Both the position numbers and the translations under genes were made by a program. A DNA stretch of 64,000 nucleotides from Leptospira kobayashii (lineage in GTDB: Bacteria; Spirochaetota; Leptospiria; Leptospirales; Leptospiraceae): the NCBI RefSeq assembly GCF_003114835.2, contig NZ_AP025028.1, positions 2,508,001 through 2,572,000 on the forward strand, in the 5' to 3' direction. Positions 50,448 to 60,696 of the stretch are shown here, piece by piece (positions within the stretch are counted from its first letter, which is position 1; every line of letters begins with the position of its first letter). A model generated the notes under the pieces. The model was not told the origin of the DNA. It made no database searches and saw only the letters and a program-made list of their open reading frames with translations.

Positions 50448-52463
50448 TCATTTTTTCGATTTTTCATCTTTCCCCGTAAAAAAGGCCCGAACTGAATTCA
50501 CCGAATCTTTCACGCTGCCAACCACCTTTTCTACGTTATCCGATGCAGCCGATCCGACCATTCCACCTACCAAGGTACCAACCGGACCTGCAAGAAGTAC
50601 AGTGCCTGCATAAACGGAAGCCATCCAAACAGGATCAATGTAAGCGACATTTCTTCCCATAATACCACGATAAAGAATTGGAAGTTTCACTGCTTTGCCC
50701 ACTGCTCCAGGAAGAGATACTGTAAATTTCATATCGATTTTTCCATTGGTTTGATATACCCCTCCCCCCGTTGCAGAAAGGCCTTCTCCTTTCATGGAAA
50801 AATCAGTTAAGGTCGCTTTTTGTTTGTACAAATCCAATCCACCGGTGATGGATTCAAAGGAAGTACTTTCTTTTGAAGTCAGATTAAAATTTAAAATTTG
50901 GCCGATCGTAGCTACCGGTTTGATAAAATTTGCATAACCTAACAATTTACCTTGAGTGACATGAAACTTTGTTTTTACATCCAGTGAGTTTTTGATAGTT
51001 GCCGAATCACCTAACTTACATTTAACGGTGAAATCGGAATTCAATCTACCTTTTATGTATTTATCATCGGTCATCCTGTCGATGGCAGGCTCCAGGCTGA
51101 CTCTTGAGACTTTTCCTTTCAACTGGAGAGTGGGTATAGGAGTAGCGAACGAGACATTTCCTTCCGTTCTGATTTGTCCTCCGTAAAGAGAGGCCTCTGT
51201 CGGGTACAATATCATCTGACTTGGGTTATACTCCAAATTTCCTATCAAACTCGATATCAAGTGCCCGTTTATATTTAAATTTTTAAAATCGAATTTCAGA
51301 TTTGCAAATAGAGGAATCGGATCTTCTTTTTTCAGGACAACTGGAGACTCCTTTTCCCGTATCAGTTTGAATTTATCCGGCTGGAATTTCGCAAAACTAT
51401 CTTTGAAAAACAGAACCTTTCTTAAATCGAAAAAATCCGAATTTACGGAAAAGTCCAATTTCCTTTCTTTTTCCCGCAGAAGAACATTCCCCTCCACACC
51501 CAAATGAGCGAATTTTCCAAGATCCATAAAAAACGAATTCACTTGGATTTTCCCATTCTCTTTGGAAAAATCCGATTGCAGACTTAAAAACAAATCCCCG
51601 ATGAAAGTCGTTTTTCTTTTGACTCCTTCCAAAGAAAACCTAACTATGCTTAGGTGAATTTGATCCGAGTTTTCTTTCTTCAGTGCCAAACCCAGATTCA
51701 ATTTCGATTCTGAAAAATCCGCATCGGGAAATACGGACAAAAGATCCTGAAACTGGGAAAGTTTCGCATCATTCCAATGGATTTCCGTCTCAGTCCGTAA
51801 TGATTCGTAAGACCATTCGTTTGCAGTTAAATAGGTTTTGGTTTCCAAAATAAATTCGGTCTGATTGATTTCGGACTTCAAACTCAAATCAATCGAACGA
51901 TCATCGTCGTCCGTTTCAATGAAAAAGTCCCGAATCAGAATCGTTTGTTTGGAATTCGTAGGAAGATCATTCAAAATAAATTCCAAGTCATTAATCCTGA
52001 TATAGGAAGGAATCAAAGATAGAATCGATTCCGGATCATCCTTCACTGGTTCTTCTTTTTCTTCGTTTTTATTTTGCAATTTTCCTAAAACGGGAAACTT
52101 GCCTTCGTTATCTCTTGTTAGTTGAATTTTACCCTTGTCTACGGAAACGGAACTGATTTTGAATTCCTTTTGCAGCAAAGCGAAAAAATTCGGTTGAAGA
52201 CGAATGGATTCTACATAGGCCAACGGTTGACCTTGGTCCGATATTTCCAGATTTTGAATCTTGATTCCGGGGAAAGGAAAAACAAAAGATCCTATTTCCG
52301 AGTATTTTACATCCAGGTTAACAAACTTACGAACGTTATCCGAAACCGAATCTTTGACCGTTTTCGTATCCAAAATCTGTTTGAGCCCGAGAAATAATGC
52401 AAAGATAAGGAAACCGAGTCCCAGAAAAAAGTAAGCGAAGTATTTTAAAAATTTTTGCCACAT
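50448..52463 (-). CDS. AsmA-family protein
   Basis: The 671-residue protein has one N-terminal membrane helix (about 8-28). A long beta-rich region typical of AsmA/bridge-like lipid transport proteins follows, with VKYSEIGSFVFPFPGIKIQNLEISD and repeated strand-turn patterns. The AsmA C-terminal segment (GSATIKNSLDVKTKFHVTQGKLLGY...) and a hydrophobic stretch near 610-640 (GTVLLAGPVGTLVGGMVG) follow. Relatives carry phospholipids between inner and outer membrane. Start ATG at 52463 is clear. Confidence 0.85.
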   Translation of the reverse strand: MWQKFLKYFAYFFLGLGFLIFALFLGLKQILDTKTVKDSVSDNVRKFVNLDVKYSEIGSFVFPFPGIKIQNLEISDQGQPLAYVESIRLQPNFFALLQKEFKISSVSVDKGKIQLTRDNEGKFPVLGKLQNKNEEKEEPVKDDPESILSLIPSYIRINDLEFILNDLPTNSKQTILIRDFFIETDDDDRSIDLSLKSEINQTEFILETKTYLTANEWSYESLRTETEIHWNDAKLSQFQDLLSVFPDADFSESKLNLGLALKKENSDQIHLSIVRFSLEGVKRKTTFIGDLFLSLQSDFSKENGKIQVNSFFMDLGKFAHLGVEGNVLLREKERKLDFSVNSDFFDLRKVLFFKDSFAKFQPDKFKLIREKESPVVLKKEDPIPLFANLKFDFKNLNINGHLISSLIGNLEYNPSQMILYPTEASLYGGQIRTEGNVSFATPIPTLQLKGKVSRVSLEPAIDRMTDDKYIKGRLNSDFTVKCKLGDSATIKNSLDVKTKFHVTQGKLLGYANFIKPVATIGQILNFNLTSKESTSFESITGGLDLYKQKATLTDFSMKGEGLSATGGGVYQTNGKIDMKFTVSLPGAVGKAVKLPILYRGIMGRNVAYIDPVWMASVYAGTVLLAGPVGTLVGGMVGSAASDNVEKVVGSVKDSVNSVRAFFTGKDEKSKK

Positions 52464-52490
52464 AAAAGTCTCTAAAGTAGGGATATAAAT

Positions 52491-52883
52491 CTATACCATG
52501 CTCTCTCTCGATCGAAAATAAAACAAAGCCATTAGTATTCCGAAAAACAAGTCAAAGATCACACCACCGAGAAGCAGTAAACTACCCTCTCCCAGATATA
52601 TCATTATGATCCAGGATATGCTTGCGCTTAATTTTCCGATAGCACCCAGAAGAGCAATCGGTCTGAATCGAATCGGGTCCAGACTTAAAAACCAGTAACC
52701 GATTCCCATGGCGAAAACAATGATCCAAAAATTAATATGATAAAATTGAAGCAGTCGATTAGATTCACTGACTCCGTAAAAAAGTTCCAGATAAAGAGGG
52801 GTTCCGAAAACGGCAGCAACCCCTCCGATGATATTGATCACAGCCGTGACCTTGAATAAATTCTGATAAAGTACAATATTCAT
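52491..52883 (-). CDS. Four-helix membrane protein of unknown function
   Basis: The 130-residue protein is almost wholly hydrophobic, with four predicted helices. No named family is recognised. The ATG at 52883 was preferred to a TTG nine bases upstream. It lies between the rhodanese and AsmA-like genes in the same direction and may share their transcript. Confidence 0.7.
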   Translation of the reverse strand: MNIVLYQNLFKVTAVINIIGGVAAVFGTPLYLELFYGVSESNRLLQFYHINFWIIVFAMGIGYWFLSLDPIRFRPIALLGAIGKLSASISWIIMIYLGEGSLLLLGGVIFDLFFGILMALFYFRSRESMV

Positions 52884-52931
52884 AGAAAACAAAAACTATA
52901 GGAAAAGAAAGGGAACGTATAGCGTTTTTTC

Positions 52932-53471
52932 TTATTTCTCCAATTCCTTTCCTTCAAAAGGAATCTTGGTTTTTTGAATGTCCAAAAGAGGACCAAGCTC
53001 ATATACGTTTTTGTATCCGTAAGCTTTTAAGGAAGTGTAAGTAGATAAATTCAATGAGGCGGCGGGAGCTTTGGCTGCGAAGGATTCCGGACTACCTTCG
53101 AAATTATTATTACAATAGATCAGAATTTTCGTATCTTTATTTGGAATCAGTTTGGCAAGGCTGTCCTCGGTGAATTCCGTAAACGGCAAATTGAAAGCGC
53201 CTTTGATGTGGCGGAGTTGGTATCGATTTTCACTACGGGCATCAAGTAGTACGGTTTGATCTTCTGCCATCATCTCCAAAAATTTATCTTCTGTTAATCG
53301 TTTGTTTTCCCGTTCTTCCGAAGATTCCACAACGATTTTTTGAAATCCGTTATAATCGATCAATCGGTTGGGAATGGGGTTGGATTGTTTTTTTATAGGT
53401 TTCTTTTTTGAGACTGCAAACGCGGAATCCATAACCAAAAGTAGAGAAAATAGCAAAATCCAAAATTTCAT
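52932..53471 (-). CDS. Exported rhodanese-like protein
   Basis: The 179-residue protein has a signal peptide (WILLFSLLLVMDSAFA, about 1-19). A single rhodanese domain (about 55-170) follows, with LLDARSENRYQLRHIKGAFNLPF and a loop cysteine in KILIYCNNNFEGSPES. The cysteine loop is longer and less regular than in active thiosulfate sulfurtransferases, so the enzyme activity is uncertain. It would act in the periplasm on sulfane sulfur or as a binding module. Confidence 0.87.
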   Translation of the reverse strand: MKFWILLFSLLLVMDSAFAVSKKKPIKKQSNPIPNRLIDYNGFQKIVVESSEERENKRLTEDKFLEMMAEDQTVLLDARSENRYQLRHIKGAFNLPFTEFTEDSLAKLIPNKDTKILIYCNNNFEGSPESFAAKAPAASLNLSTYTSLKAYGYKNVYELGPLLDIQKTKIPFEGKELEK

Positions 53472-53651
53472 ACTACCCCCAGAAAAAACTATCTTTCTTT
53501 TAGTCTAGATTAGACTTATTAAAATCAAAAATCAAGAAATTTCAAAAATAAACGGAAAGTAGGAACTAAAAAATCCTGATCTAAGAAACGGTGGACTTTC
53601 CAAGCTAAGAAAAAAATGATTTAGGAAGATAGGATTTAGATAAAATCAAAG

Positions 53652-55508
53652 ATGCCTCACAAAGAAACCAATCCCGTCAAAGACTTCGTATCCCAAAACA
53701 ACCTATTACCTTCTCTTTCCGTATTCCGTTATAGCGGAAAAGCTTTGAACCTGGTATGGACCACGAGTAAAAAACTCACTTTCGCCATTGCCATCTTTAC
53801 TATATTAGGCGGGATTCTTCCGGCGATCATAGCTTATCTCGGCAAACTGATCGTTGACAATGTCGTTCTTTCTTCCACGAGCGGACTTGTGATCGGAAAT
53901 AGCTGGGAACAAAGTTATTCTTCCTTGCGTTACGTAGCTTTGGAAGCCTGCGCCATCACCATCTTTGCCGCCTGTCAAAAAGGCCAAGTCGTTAGCCAAT
54001 CCCTTTTACGTGTAAAACTGGGACAAAGAGTGAACGAAATGATCCTGGAAAAAGCACTTACACTGGATCTGACTCATTTCGAAGATTCAGAGTTTTACGA
54101 TAAAATGAGCCAAGCCCGCTCGGAAGCATCCAGTCGCCCGCTATCTTTAATTAGTCGGACATTCGGACTGATACAATCCGGATTGATATTATTTTCATTT
54201 ATCGGATTATTACTTCAACTTTCCGTATGGGCCGTGTTTATTCTGATCATTGCGGCGATTCCTTCGTTCATTGCGGAAACGAAATTTTCCGCACATGCAT
54301 TCAGATTGTTTCGTTGGAGATCTCCCGAAACTCGCGAACAAAACTATTTGGAGACACTTCTTGCCCGGGAAGACTATGCAAAGGAAGTGCAATTGTACCA
54401 ATTGGGAGACATGTTACTTTCCAGATATCGTGAAATTTTCGTTAGGTTGTATAAAGAAGATAGAAACTTAAGTTTGCAGAAAGGTCTTTGGGGATATATA
54501 CTGGGACTTTTTAGTACCGCCGCTTTTTACATTGCCTATGCCTGGATCGTGATAGAAACCATTTCAGGAAAGATCACATTAGGTGAGATGACCATGTATC
54601 TGGTCGTATTCCGGCAAGGACAGTCCACTTTCTCGGCAGCACTTACATCCATCGGAGGTATGTATGAAGATAACCTTTATCTTGCCAACCTCTATGAATT
54701 TTTGGAACAGCCGATTCACAAATCAAACGGATCTTTGAAAAAGGGAATCCATCAGGAAGGAATTGTTTTTGAAAATGTTACGTTTGTATATCCGGGTAGT
54801 AAGGAACCCGTTTTGAAAAACATTTCACTGCATCTGAAACACGGGGAGAAACTTGCGATCGTAGGAAAAAACGGATCCGGTAAAACCACACTCATCAAAC
54901 TGCTTACCAGACTTTATACCCCTACTTCCGGCAGGATTTTGTTAGACGGTGTGAACCTGAACGATTGGGAGGTGGATGTTCTCAGAAAAAGAATCGGAGT
55001 GATTTTTCAAAATTTCGTTCAATACCAATTTACCGTCGGGGAAAATATCGGAGTAGGAGATATAGAATCCATAGAAGACGAATCCGAATGGGAAATTGCA
55101 TCCGAAAAAGGAATGGCAAAGCAGTTTATCCAGAATCTTCCGGAGAGGTTCGGGACAAGACTTGGCAAATGGTTTAAAACAGGTCAGGAACTTTCGGGAG
55201 GCCAATGGCAGAAGATCGCACTCTCCCGCGCTTTTATGCGAAAAAAAGCAGACATACTCGTGTTAGATGAGCCTACTGCGGCAATGGATGCGGAGGCCGA
55301 GATGAATATATTCAACCATTTTCGTTCCCTAACGGAAAACAAAATGGTAGTTCTGATCTCCCATCGTTTTTCCACGGTTCGAATGGCCGATAAAATCATA
55401 GTCATCGAAGAAGGAGAAATCCTGGAACAAGGAAGTCATGAAGAACTTTTGAAAAAAAACGGAAGGTACGCTCATTTGTTTTCCTTACAGGCGGCAGGCT
55501 ACAAATAG
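53652..55508 (+). CDS. ABC transporter, fused permease and ATPase
   Basis: The 618-residue protein is a half-size exporter with about six membrane helices (residues 35-330) followed by an ATPase domain. Walker A is [15 protein letters not shown], the Q-loop is in [13 protein letters not shown], the signature is [15 protein letters not shown], Walker B is [12 protein letters not shown] and the H-loop is VLISHRFST. It would work as a homodimer or with another half-transporter. Substrate unknown. The cyclophilin gene follows after 47 bases. The 180-base region upstream shows nothing beyond AT-rich sequence. Confidence 0.95.
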   Translation: MPHKETNPVKDFVSQNNLLPSLSVFRYSGKALNLVWTTSKKLTFAIAIFTILGGILPAIIAYLGKLIVDNVVLSSTSGLVIGNSWEQSYSSLRYVALEACAITIFAACQKGQVVSQSLLRVKLGQRVNEMILEKALTLDLTHFEDSEFYDKMSQARSEASSRPLSLISRTFGLIQSGLILFSFIGLLLQLSVWAVFILIIAAIPSFIAETKFSAHAFRLFRWRSPETREQNYLETLLAREDYAKEVQLYQLGDMLLSRYREIFVRLYKEDRNLSLQKGLWGYILGLFSTAAFYIAYAWIVIETISGKITLGEMTMYLVVFRQGQSTFSAALTSIGGMYEDNLYLANLYEFLEQPIHKSNGSLKKGIHQEGIVFENVTFVYPGSKEPVLKNISLHLKHGEKLAIVGKNGSGKTTLIKLLTRLYTPTSGRILLDGVNLNDWEVDVLRKRIGVIFQNFVQYQFTVGENIGVGDIESIEDESEWEIASEKGMAKQFIQNLPERFGTRLGKWFKTGQELSGGQWQKIALSRAFMRKKADILVLDEPTAAMDAEAEMNIFNHFRSLTENKMVVLISHRFSTVRMADKIIVIEEGEILEQGSHEELLKKNGRYAHLFSLQAAGYK

Positions 55509-55555
55509 TTTTTTTAAGCTTGCCCCCTCTACCCCGTTCCAATTTCCTAAAAGAC

Positions 55556-56071
55556 ATGGGACAATTGACCGCAACTTTCAAAACGAACAAAGGCGATATC
55601 AAAATCAATCTATTCGCAGATAAAACACCGAACACAGTAGCCAATTTTGTAAACCTCGCAAAAAGAGGATTTTATAACGGCCTCAAATTTCACAGAGTCA
55701 TAGAAGATTTTATGATCCAAGGTGGCTGCCCTCTGGGAACTGGAACCGGCGGACCGGGTTATAAATTCAGAGATGAATTTGTTGCCGACCTAAAACACAA
55801 CAAACCGGGAATTTTATCCATGGCAAACGCAGGCCCGAATACAAACGGAAGTCAGTTTTTCATCACTCATGTACCTACAAATTGGTTGGATGGAAAACAT
55901 ACAGTATTCGGAGCGGTAGTAGGAGAAGAGGACCAAAAGGTTGTGAATAGCATCCAAATGGGAGATCGTATTGAAGCTCTCATTATAGACGGAGACACTA
56001 CATCTGTTTTCGAAATCGCCAAACCTCACTTAGACGAATGGAATACGATCTTAGATCAAAGAAAGACTTAA
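55556..56071 (+). CDS. Cyclophilin-type peptidyl-prolyl isomerase
   Basis: The 171-residue protein is a single-domain cyclophilin with [63 protein letters not shown]. The catalytic arginine is in FHRV. It has no signal peptide, so it is cytoplasmic. The ATG at 55556 was used; a TTG at 55520 would add a non-homologous dozen residues. A hairpin (56078-56109) lies directly after its stop. Confidence 0.96.
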   Translation: MGQLTATFKTNKGDIKINLFADKTPNTVANFVNLAKRGFYNGLKFHRVIEDFMIQGGCPLGTGTGGPGYKFRDEFVADLKHNKPGILSMANAGPNTNGSQFFITHVPTNWLDGKHTVFGAVVGEEDQKVVNSIQMGDRIEALIIDGDTTSVFEIAKPHLDEWNTILDQRKT

Positions 56072-56077
56072 AAGCAA

Positions 56078-56109
56078 AACCCTTACTTTGGAAACTCGAA
56101 GTAAGGGTT
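56078..56109 (+). terminator. Strong hairpin between the cyclophilin and TPR genes
   Basis: AACCCTTACTT and AAGTAAGGGTT form a perfect eleven-base stem around a ten-base loop, six bases after the cyclophilin stop. A T-rich stretch (ATTTTTACTT) follows after about nine bases, so it may act as a terminator or attenuator before the small TPR gene. Confidence 0.55.
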
Positions 56110-56162
56110 ACCGGCTATTTTTACTTAGTTGTAAGTATAATTCGGCACTTCAGGAGGAGCAA

Positions 56163-56534
56163 ATGTCTTCCCGCTCTCTCATACAATTAAAGGAAAATGC
56201 GGAACGACTCCGAGAAGAAGGAAATTCGGAACTAGCCTTTCAAACGATGACGGAATATTTGAAACAGGTTCATCCTTCTTTCACGCAAGCGTCTCATCTT
56301 TTTCTAGCGGAAATTCATTTCGAGAACAGAAGATACGAGGATGCACTGAACGAATGTAATATCTCAATCTCTCTAATGAACAATTTTATTCCCGCATTGG
56401 AACTTCGTTCCAGAATTTTCGAAACCATGTCTGATTTAGTGAAAGCGGAATTAGACAGAGAAAAGATTCAGAATATCAGAAAAATAGAACAATCCAAATG
56501 GGATGATCCCAATCACTATTATCATTATAAATAA
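56163..56534 (+). CDS. Small TPR-like protein
   Basis: The 123-residue protein is helical with about two tetratricopeptide-like units (AERLREEGNSELAFQTMTEYLKQ and HLFLAEIHFENRRYEDALNECNISISLMNN). It has no signal peptide. An excellent AGGAGGAGC ribosome-binding site precedes the ATG at 56163; an upstream frame extension to 56088 overlaps the hairpin and is unlikely. Probably a small adaptor; the partner is unknown. Confidence 0.8.
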   Translation: MSSRSLIQLKENAERLREEGNSELAFQTMTEYLKQVHPSFTQASHLFLAEIHFENRRYEDALNECNISISLMNNFIPALELRSRIFETMSDLVKAELDREKIQNIRKIEQSKWDDPNHYYHYK

Positions 56535-56594
56535 GAATCCATCTCTTCCGCCATATCCGCACGGCGTTTCATGATTTTCTTAAAAAACTAAAAC

Positions 56595-57347
56595 CTAACT
56601 TCTGGTTCCGCCGTCCACTCGGTAGACGGAGCCAGTGATAAAGCTGGACTCATCGGAAGCAAGAAAGGCGATTAAATTTGCCACTTCCGCAGGTTTTCCC
56701 AATCTTCCCATAGGAATATTTTTCTGCATAGCCTCGATTCCTCTTTCTCCTGCTACATGTAAGATTGCAGTTTCCGTCCAACCGGGACAAACCGCGTTGA
56801 TCCTGACACCGAACCTCGCCACTTCCAAAGCACCTGTTGTCGATAGCTCGACTACTCCCGCTTTGGCGACACAATAAGGGCCGAGAGACGGAGACGCACC
56901 AAGTCCCGCAATGGATGCAACATTGATGATGGAACCGCCCTTTCTGTCGGCAAGCATATGCTTGGTGGCATACTTCTGACACCAAAAAACACTCGTTAAA
57001 TCCATTAAGATCAATTGATTCCAGATTTCTGTGGAAACTTTATGCATAAACACGGGTTTGTTGGCAATTCCCGCATTATTGACCATAATGTCCAAACGTC
57101 TGCCTTCGGATTTTGCAAAGTCAAGTAAGGAAACGATCTCCCCTTCCTGAGTTACATCGCATTTGATAAAAACCGCCTTTCCACCTTCTTTTTGAATTTC
57201 GGAGACTACATTGTTCCCTTCCGTTTCATTGATATCGGAAACAATTACGAAAGCCCCCTTCCGAGCCAAAAGTAAGGAAGTTTCTTTTCCGATTCCGAGA
57301 GCGGCACCGGTGACTACTGCGGTTTTACCAAAGAGATTTTGATCCAT
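56595..57347 (-). CDS. Short-chain dehydrogenase/reductase
   Basis: The 250-residue classical SDR has the cofactor motif VTGAALGIGKETSLL, NNAGIANKP, the catalytic serine in NVASIAGLGAS, and the catalytic Tyr and Lys in YCVAK. The C-terminal ITGSVYRVDGG is typical of 3-oxoacyl-ACP reductase or glucose dehydrogenase types. The substrate cannot be read from the sequence. The gene stands alone. Confidence 0.94.
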   Translation of the reverse strand: MDQNLFGKTAVVTGAALGIGKETSLLLARKGAFVIVSDINETEGNNVVSEIQKEGGKAVFIKCDVTQEGEIVSLLDFAKSEGRRLDIMVNNAGIANKPVFMHKVSTEIWNQLILMDLTSVFWCQKYATKHMLADRKGGSIINVASIAGLGASPSLGPYCVAKAGVVELSTTGALEVARFGVRINAVCPGWTETAILHVAGERGIEAMQKNIPMGRLGKPAEVANLIAFLASDESSFITGSVYRVDGGTRS

Positions 57348-57568
57348 GAAGGAAGATTTTTTGCCCTTACGGCTTTAGGGCAAGAAGAAAGTTTAAAGCA
57401 TCACATACCCGAGAAAATGCTTGCTTTTCGGAAAATCTTTTCCGATCGTTTTCCTATGGAACGAAAAGAAGAAAAAATTCAAAACCAAGTGAAACAAATC
57501 AAAATTGTTTCCAGGCTCTCTTTTGCACAAAGAGCAACTAAAGTAAAACCTTCTGGCAAACTGTACAC

Positions 57569-57594
57569 CAGGAAGGGAAAAAAATCCCTTCCTG
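57569..57594 (-). terminator. Hairpin after the VIT/VWA gene
   Basis: CAGGAAGGGA and TCCCTTCCTG form a perfect ten-base stem with a homopolymeric six-base loop (T-run in the loop on the minus strand). It lies ten bases after the stop of the VIT/VWA gene on the minus strand. No T-run follows the stem, so it could be a weak terminator or a 3'-end stabiliser. Confidence 0.5.
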
Positions 57595-57603
57595 AAACTC
57601 TTC

Positions 57604-60594
57604 CTACTTCACCATTCCTAAGTCTACATACGCTCCATCATTCATAATCACAAAATTTCTAGTTTCCAAATCCAGTTTTTTCTCTCCGTCAAATCTTATC
57701 ACCTGCATAGCACCCATTCCATAACCCATCGGGCCGCGACTATAATAATGCGCTTCCAGACGATAAGGGAAGGCCTTCGGATTTATTATGCGAAAACATT
57801 CCGGTCCGTAACCTCCCGTTAGATCTGCATACAACTCACCGCCTGATTCCAATTCCTTTTTGCTGTAAAATGCGTGATTGCCGAACTTATCATAAATATG
57901 AAAATCGACATCATTTGCATCCGTTTCCCAAACTAGTATGAATCGGATCTCTTTTTTCAGATTCTTAGGTTTTATTTTCGTATCCATTTCATTAGGTGGT
58001 TCAATGACAGTGACTCCCGAATTTTTCGCAATCGTATGAATCAAATCCAAATCATCGTAAAAAATATCATGTACATTTTGAAATCGGGAAGGGAATTGCC
58101 TGTTCAATCCTTTCAGAAGAACGGAATGAGCATCCTTCCATAAATTCAATTTCAAATACGATATTGCTAATAGATGATATGTGCTAGGATGATCCGGTCG
58201 GTTTTTCAGAGAGATTTCAAACGTATCGATCGCATCTTTATAATTTCCGATCGCCAGTAGTTTTTCACCCGCCCATCTTCTTATATCCGCTCTTTGCGGA
58301 AAATAATCAATCAAAGAAGTGTAAGCGCGAGTTGCATTATTCAGATCATTCAGTGCATAATAAGAATCACCTAATGCAAGTAAGGCAAGAATGTCTTCCG
58401 GAGTTTTTCTTCTCCATTCCCAAGCAAATTCCAGGGCTTTCCCGTTTTCACCATTCCTTAACAATTTATAAAATTGTTTCAAATTACCGGTATGAGGATC
58501 TATTTTCTCCCGTTTTTCAGGAGTTTCCCGGGGAGGTTCGGGAGATACAGAATTGGATTCGACCCGAAAGTTATTTCTTTCCGGCAACCGATCCGATTGT
58601 CGGACAGGAGGCGGTGCATCGGAAACCTCTTCCCTTACATCGTTCGAAGATGTTTCGGAAGGAATATTTTCCGTGTTAGATGATGATTCGTCGTCGGAGC
58701 GATCCGTATCGGCAGGAGCGCCGGAAACCATTTTAGCATCTTCCTTTTCCTCTCTTTCCCTACCGTTTCTTTTGGGTTTGGAAACCTTTTCTCTGTCTTT
58801 TGATTTTTCCAGTTTTCGTTTTTCCACATTCTGCGGATCCAAAAACACGTAATTTGCGGACTGCTTTCGATTGATCACTTCCAATCCACCGATGCCGATG
58901 GTAAGTATATCCGCCAAAGAATTTCTGGTGATTTGAAACCGATCATAATCTTCTTCCGTTTCCAAAACGAGAAAGGAAGTCAAGGGACACTGAACTCTAT
59001 GGGCAATGGAAAGCTCCCTTGCTTGCAAACTCAATCCTTTGGCAGTATCTTCATTCTCTTCCTTACCGGATAACTCGAGTAGTCGATTGATCCTTGCCGC
59101 AGTCACTTCCCGTTCGAATAAAACCGGTTCGGTAATAACAGTATGAAAGCCTGTTATTTTTTTTCCGTTGAATAAAATCGAGTCTTGCGGTTTGGAATCC
59201 TCGGATTTCAACTCACCGAATAAGGTAATCGAATCACCCGGTTGCAAAGAAGAGATATCCCCCGTAAAAATCCATTTTCCATCGGAAACACTTACCACAG
59301 GATTTAGGAAAACTTTCCGGGTTAATCTTTTTGCAACATTCGAAAGATCATCACTTAACAGAGTCAAAACGCCTGTTTCTTTTCCCAAAGAAAGAAGTGC
59401 CTGAATCATACCTGTGTCTTTGTAAGAACCGGGAACTGCAAAATCCAATCGGGAAATCCATTTTTCTTTTTTCAGGATTTTCACTATTTCCGATTTTTGG
59501 ATTTCACCGGCCGTTGCAACACCGTCGCTTACGACAAGTAATCTTCCATCTCTAATATCGATTTCCTTGTCGATTCCGGATATCGCCAAACCTATATTAC
59601 TTGATCCTAAAGGAAGAACTTCCTTTAACTTTTGAATTCCTTTTTTCCCCGTTCCGTAAAATTTAAGAGAAGTATCAAACCCGAATAGGTGCAACTCCTT
59701 GGGATTCAGATCGGAAAGCAGCTTTTCTAATCGTACAATCGTTACCGAATATTGTATTGCTGATGATGCCGAAGTATCTACAAGCACTACCAACTTTTCA
59801 ACAGGAATTGTCTCGGCCTTATCTTGGGGAATGGGAACAAACTCGGCTGCAAATAAATTCCCCTTCCTAGAGATAAGATTTCCCTTGATCTTATGCTCAA
59901 AACGAAGATCCTCCGTAGGTTTGAAATTTTTCTTTTGCAGAGAAATGATCTTTCTAGTGCTGTTTTTGAGATCGGAAGTCTCCGTCAAAAAACCGTTTTT
60001 ATCACCAAACTCCTGTTCATCAAAAATAACTCTGGTTTGAAAATGATCGGTCTCCGGAAGTCCCTTGAGAGGGAGAACGTATACAGGGGGAAAAGAGGAC
60101 AATGTAGTGGAATAAGATATAATGATTTTTTTTTCGGATTTGGCAGTGATTGGAAATACCCTGGCACTGAATTCATTTCCCGCATCGGATTCGAGAAGAG
60201 CCGGATCTTGCCTTCTGTGTAAAAAATCCTCATATACACGCGTAGCCTTCTCTTTTTCCACAACCTCCCCTTCCTGCCAATTATTTCCTATCATCATCGC
60301 AAATCGCGCCAAATGCGCATTATCCGGCAAGACGATTCTAAACCTTCCCTCTCTTTGTCTGTCTTCCGGATTATAAAAACTCAATTTAATTTCAGTGAAT
60401 GCGAAAAAGCCGTCCAGCACCGTATTTGATTCGTAACTTTTTAAAACAAGCCCCGCTCCGTCGCTTGTAGTGAGAGAAACCGGAGACTCAGGTGATTCGG
60501 ATGGTTCCCTGTTTTTCGCTCCCCCAAAGAGAAATACGGCTAATAAAAGAATAAATAGAACTTTTGATTTTTTGAATTTGGAAAGAAATTTCAT
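57604..60594 (-). CDS. Large exported VIT-VWA-TPR-DUF2135 protein
   Basis: The 996-residue protein has a signal peptide (about 10-25). A VIT domain follows (about 40-165; LSFYNPEDRQREGRFRIVLPDN, then KATRVYEDF). A VWA domain (about 270-430) has the MIDAS DTSAS in KLVVLVDTSASSA. A low-complexity charged linker (about 600-690), TPR-like repeats (about 705-840) and a C-terminal DUF2135-like domain (VWETDANDVDFHIYDKFGNHAFYSK) follow. VIT/VWA proteins bind other proteins in a metal-dependent way. It would act in the periplasm or on the surface. Function unknown. Confidence 0.88.
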   Translation of the reverse strand: MKFLSKFKKSKVLFILLLAVFLFGGAKNREPSESPESPVSLTTSDGAGLVLKSYESNTVLDGFFAFTEIKLSFYNPEDRQREGRFRIVLPDNAHLARFAMMIGNNWQEGEVVEKEKATRVYEDFLHRRQDPALLESDAGNEFSARVFPITAKSEKKIIISYSTTLSSFPPVYVLPLKGLPETDHFQTRVIFDEQEFGDKNGFLTETSDLKNSTRKIISLQKKNFKPTEDLRFEHKIKGNLISRKGNLFAAEFVPIPQDKAETIPVEKLVVLVDTSASSAIQYSVTIVRLEKLLSDLNPKELHLFGFDTSLKFYGTGKKGIQKLKEVLPLGSSNIGLAISGIDKEIDIRDGRLLVVSDGVATAGEIQKSEIVKILKKEKWISRLDFAVPGSYKDTGMIQALLSLGKETGVLTLLSDDLSNVAKRLTRKVFLNPVVSVSDGKWIFTGDISSLQPGDSITLFGELKSEDSKPQDSILFNGKKITGFHTVITEPVLFEREVTAARINRLLELSGKEENEDTAKGLSLQARELSIAHRVQCPLTSFLVLETEEDYDRFQITRNSLADILTIGIGGLEVINRKQSANYVFLDPQNVEKRKLEKSKDREKVSKPKRNGREREEKEDAKMVSGAPADTDRSDDESSSNTENIPSETSSNDVREEVSDAPPPVRQSDRLPERNNFRVESNSVSPEPPRETPEKREKIDPHTGNLKQFYKLLRNGENGKALEFAWEWRRKTPEDILALLALGDSYYALNDLNNATRAYTSLIDYFPQRADIRRWAGEKLLAIGNYKDAIDTFEISLKNRPDHPSTYHLLAISYLKLNLWKDAHSVLLKGLNRQFPSRFQNVHDIFYDDLDLIHTIAKNSGVTVIEPPNEMDTKIKPKNLKKEIRFILVWETDANDVDFHIYDKFGNHAFYSKKELESGGELYADLTGGYGPECFRIINPKAFPYRLEAHYYSRGPMGYGMGAMQVIRFDGEKKLDLETRNFVIMNDGAYVDLGMVK

Positions 60595-60696
60595 GTTTCT
60601 TCCTCCGAAACTTTTAGACAGTCAGTATCGTAGAAAAAGAATATGGTGTCTTTATTTTAATTTAGTTTTAGGAAATATCGTTTCGTTCGAATACCT

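Noticed and set aside
57339..57647. Open frame of 102 codons on the plus strand between the SDR and VIT/VWA genes
   Set aside because: It overlaps the start of one gene and the end of the other on the opposite strand, spans a hairpin, and shows no recognisable protein features.
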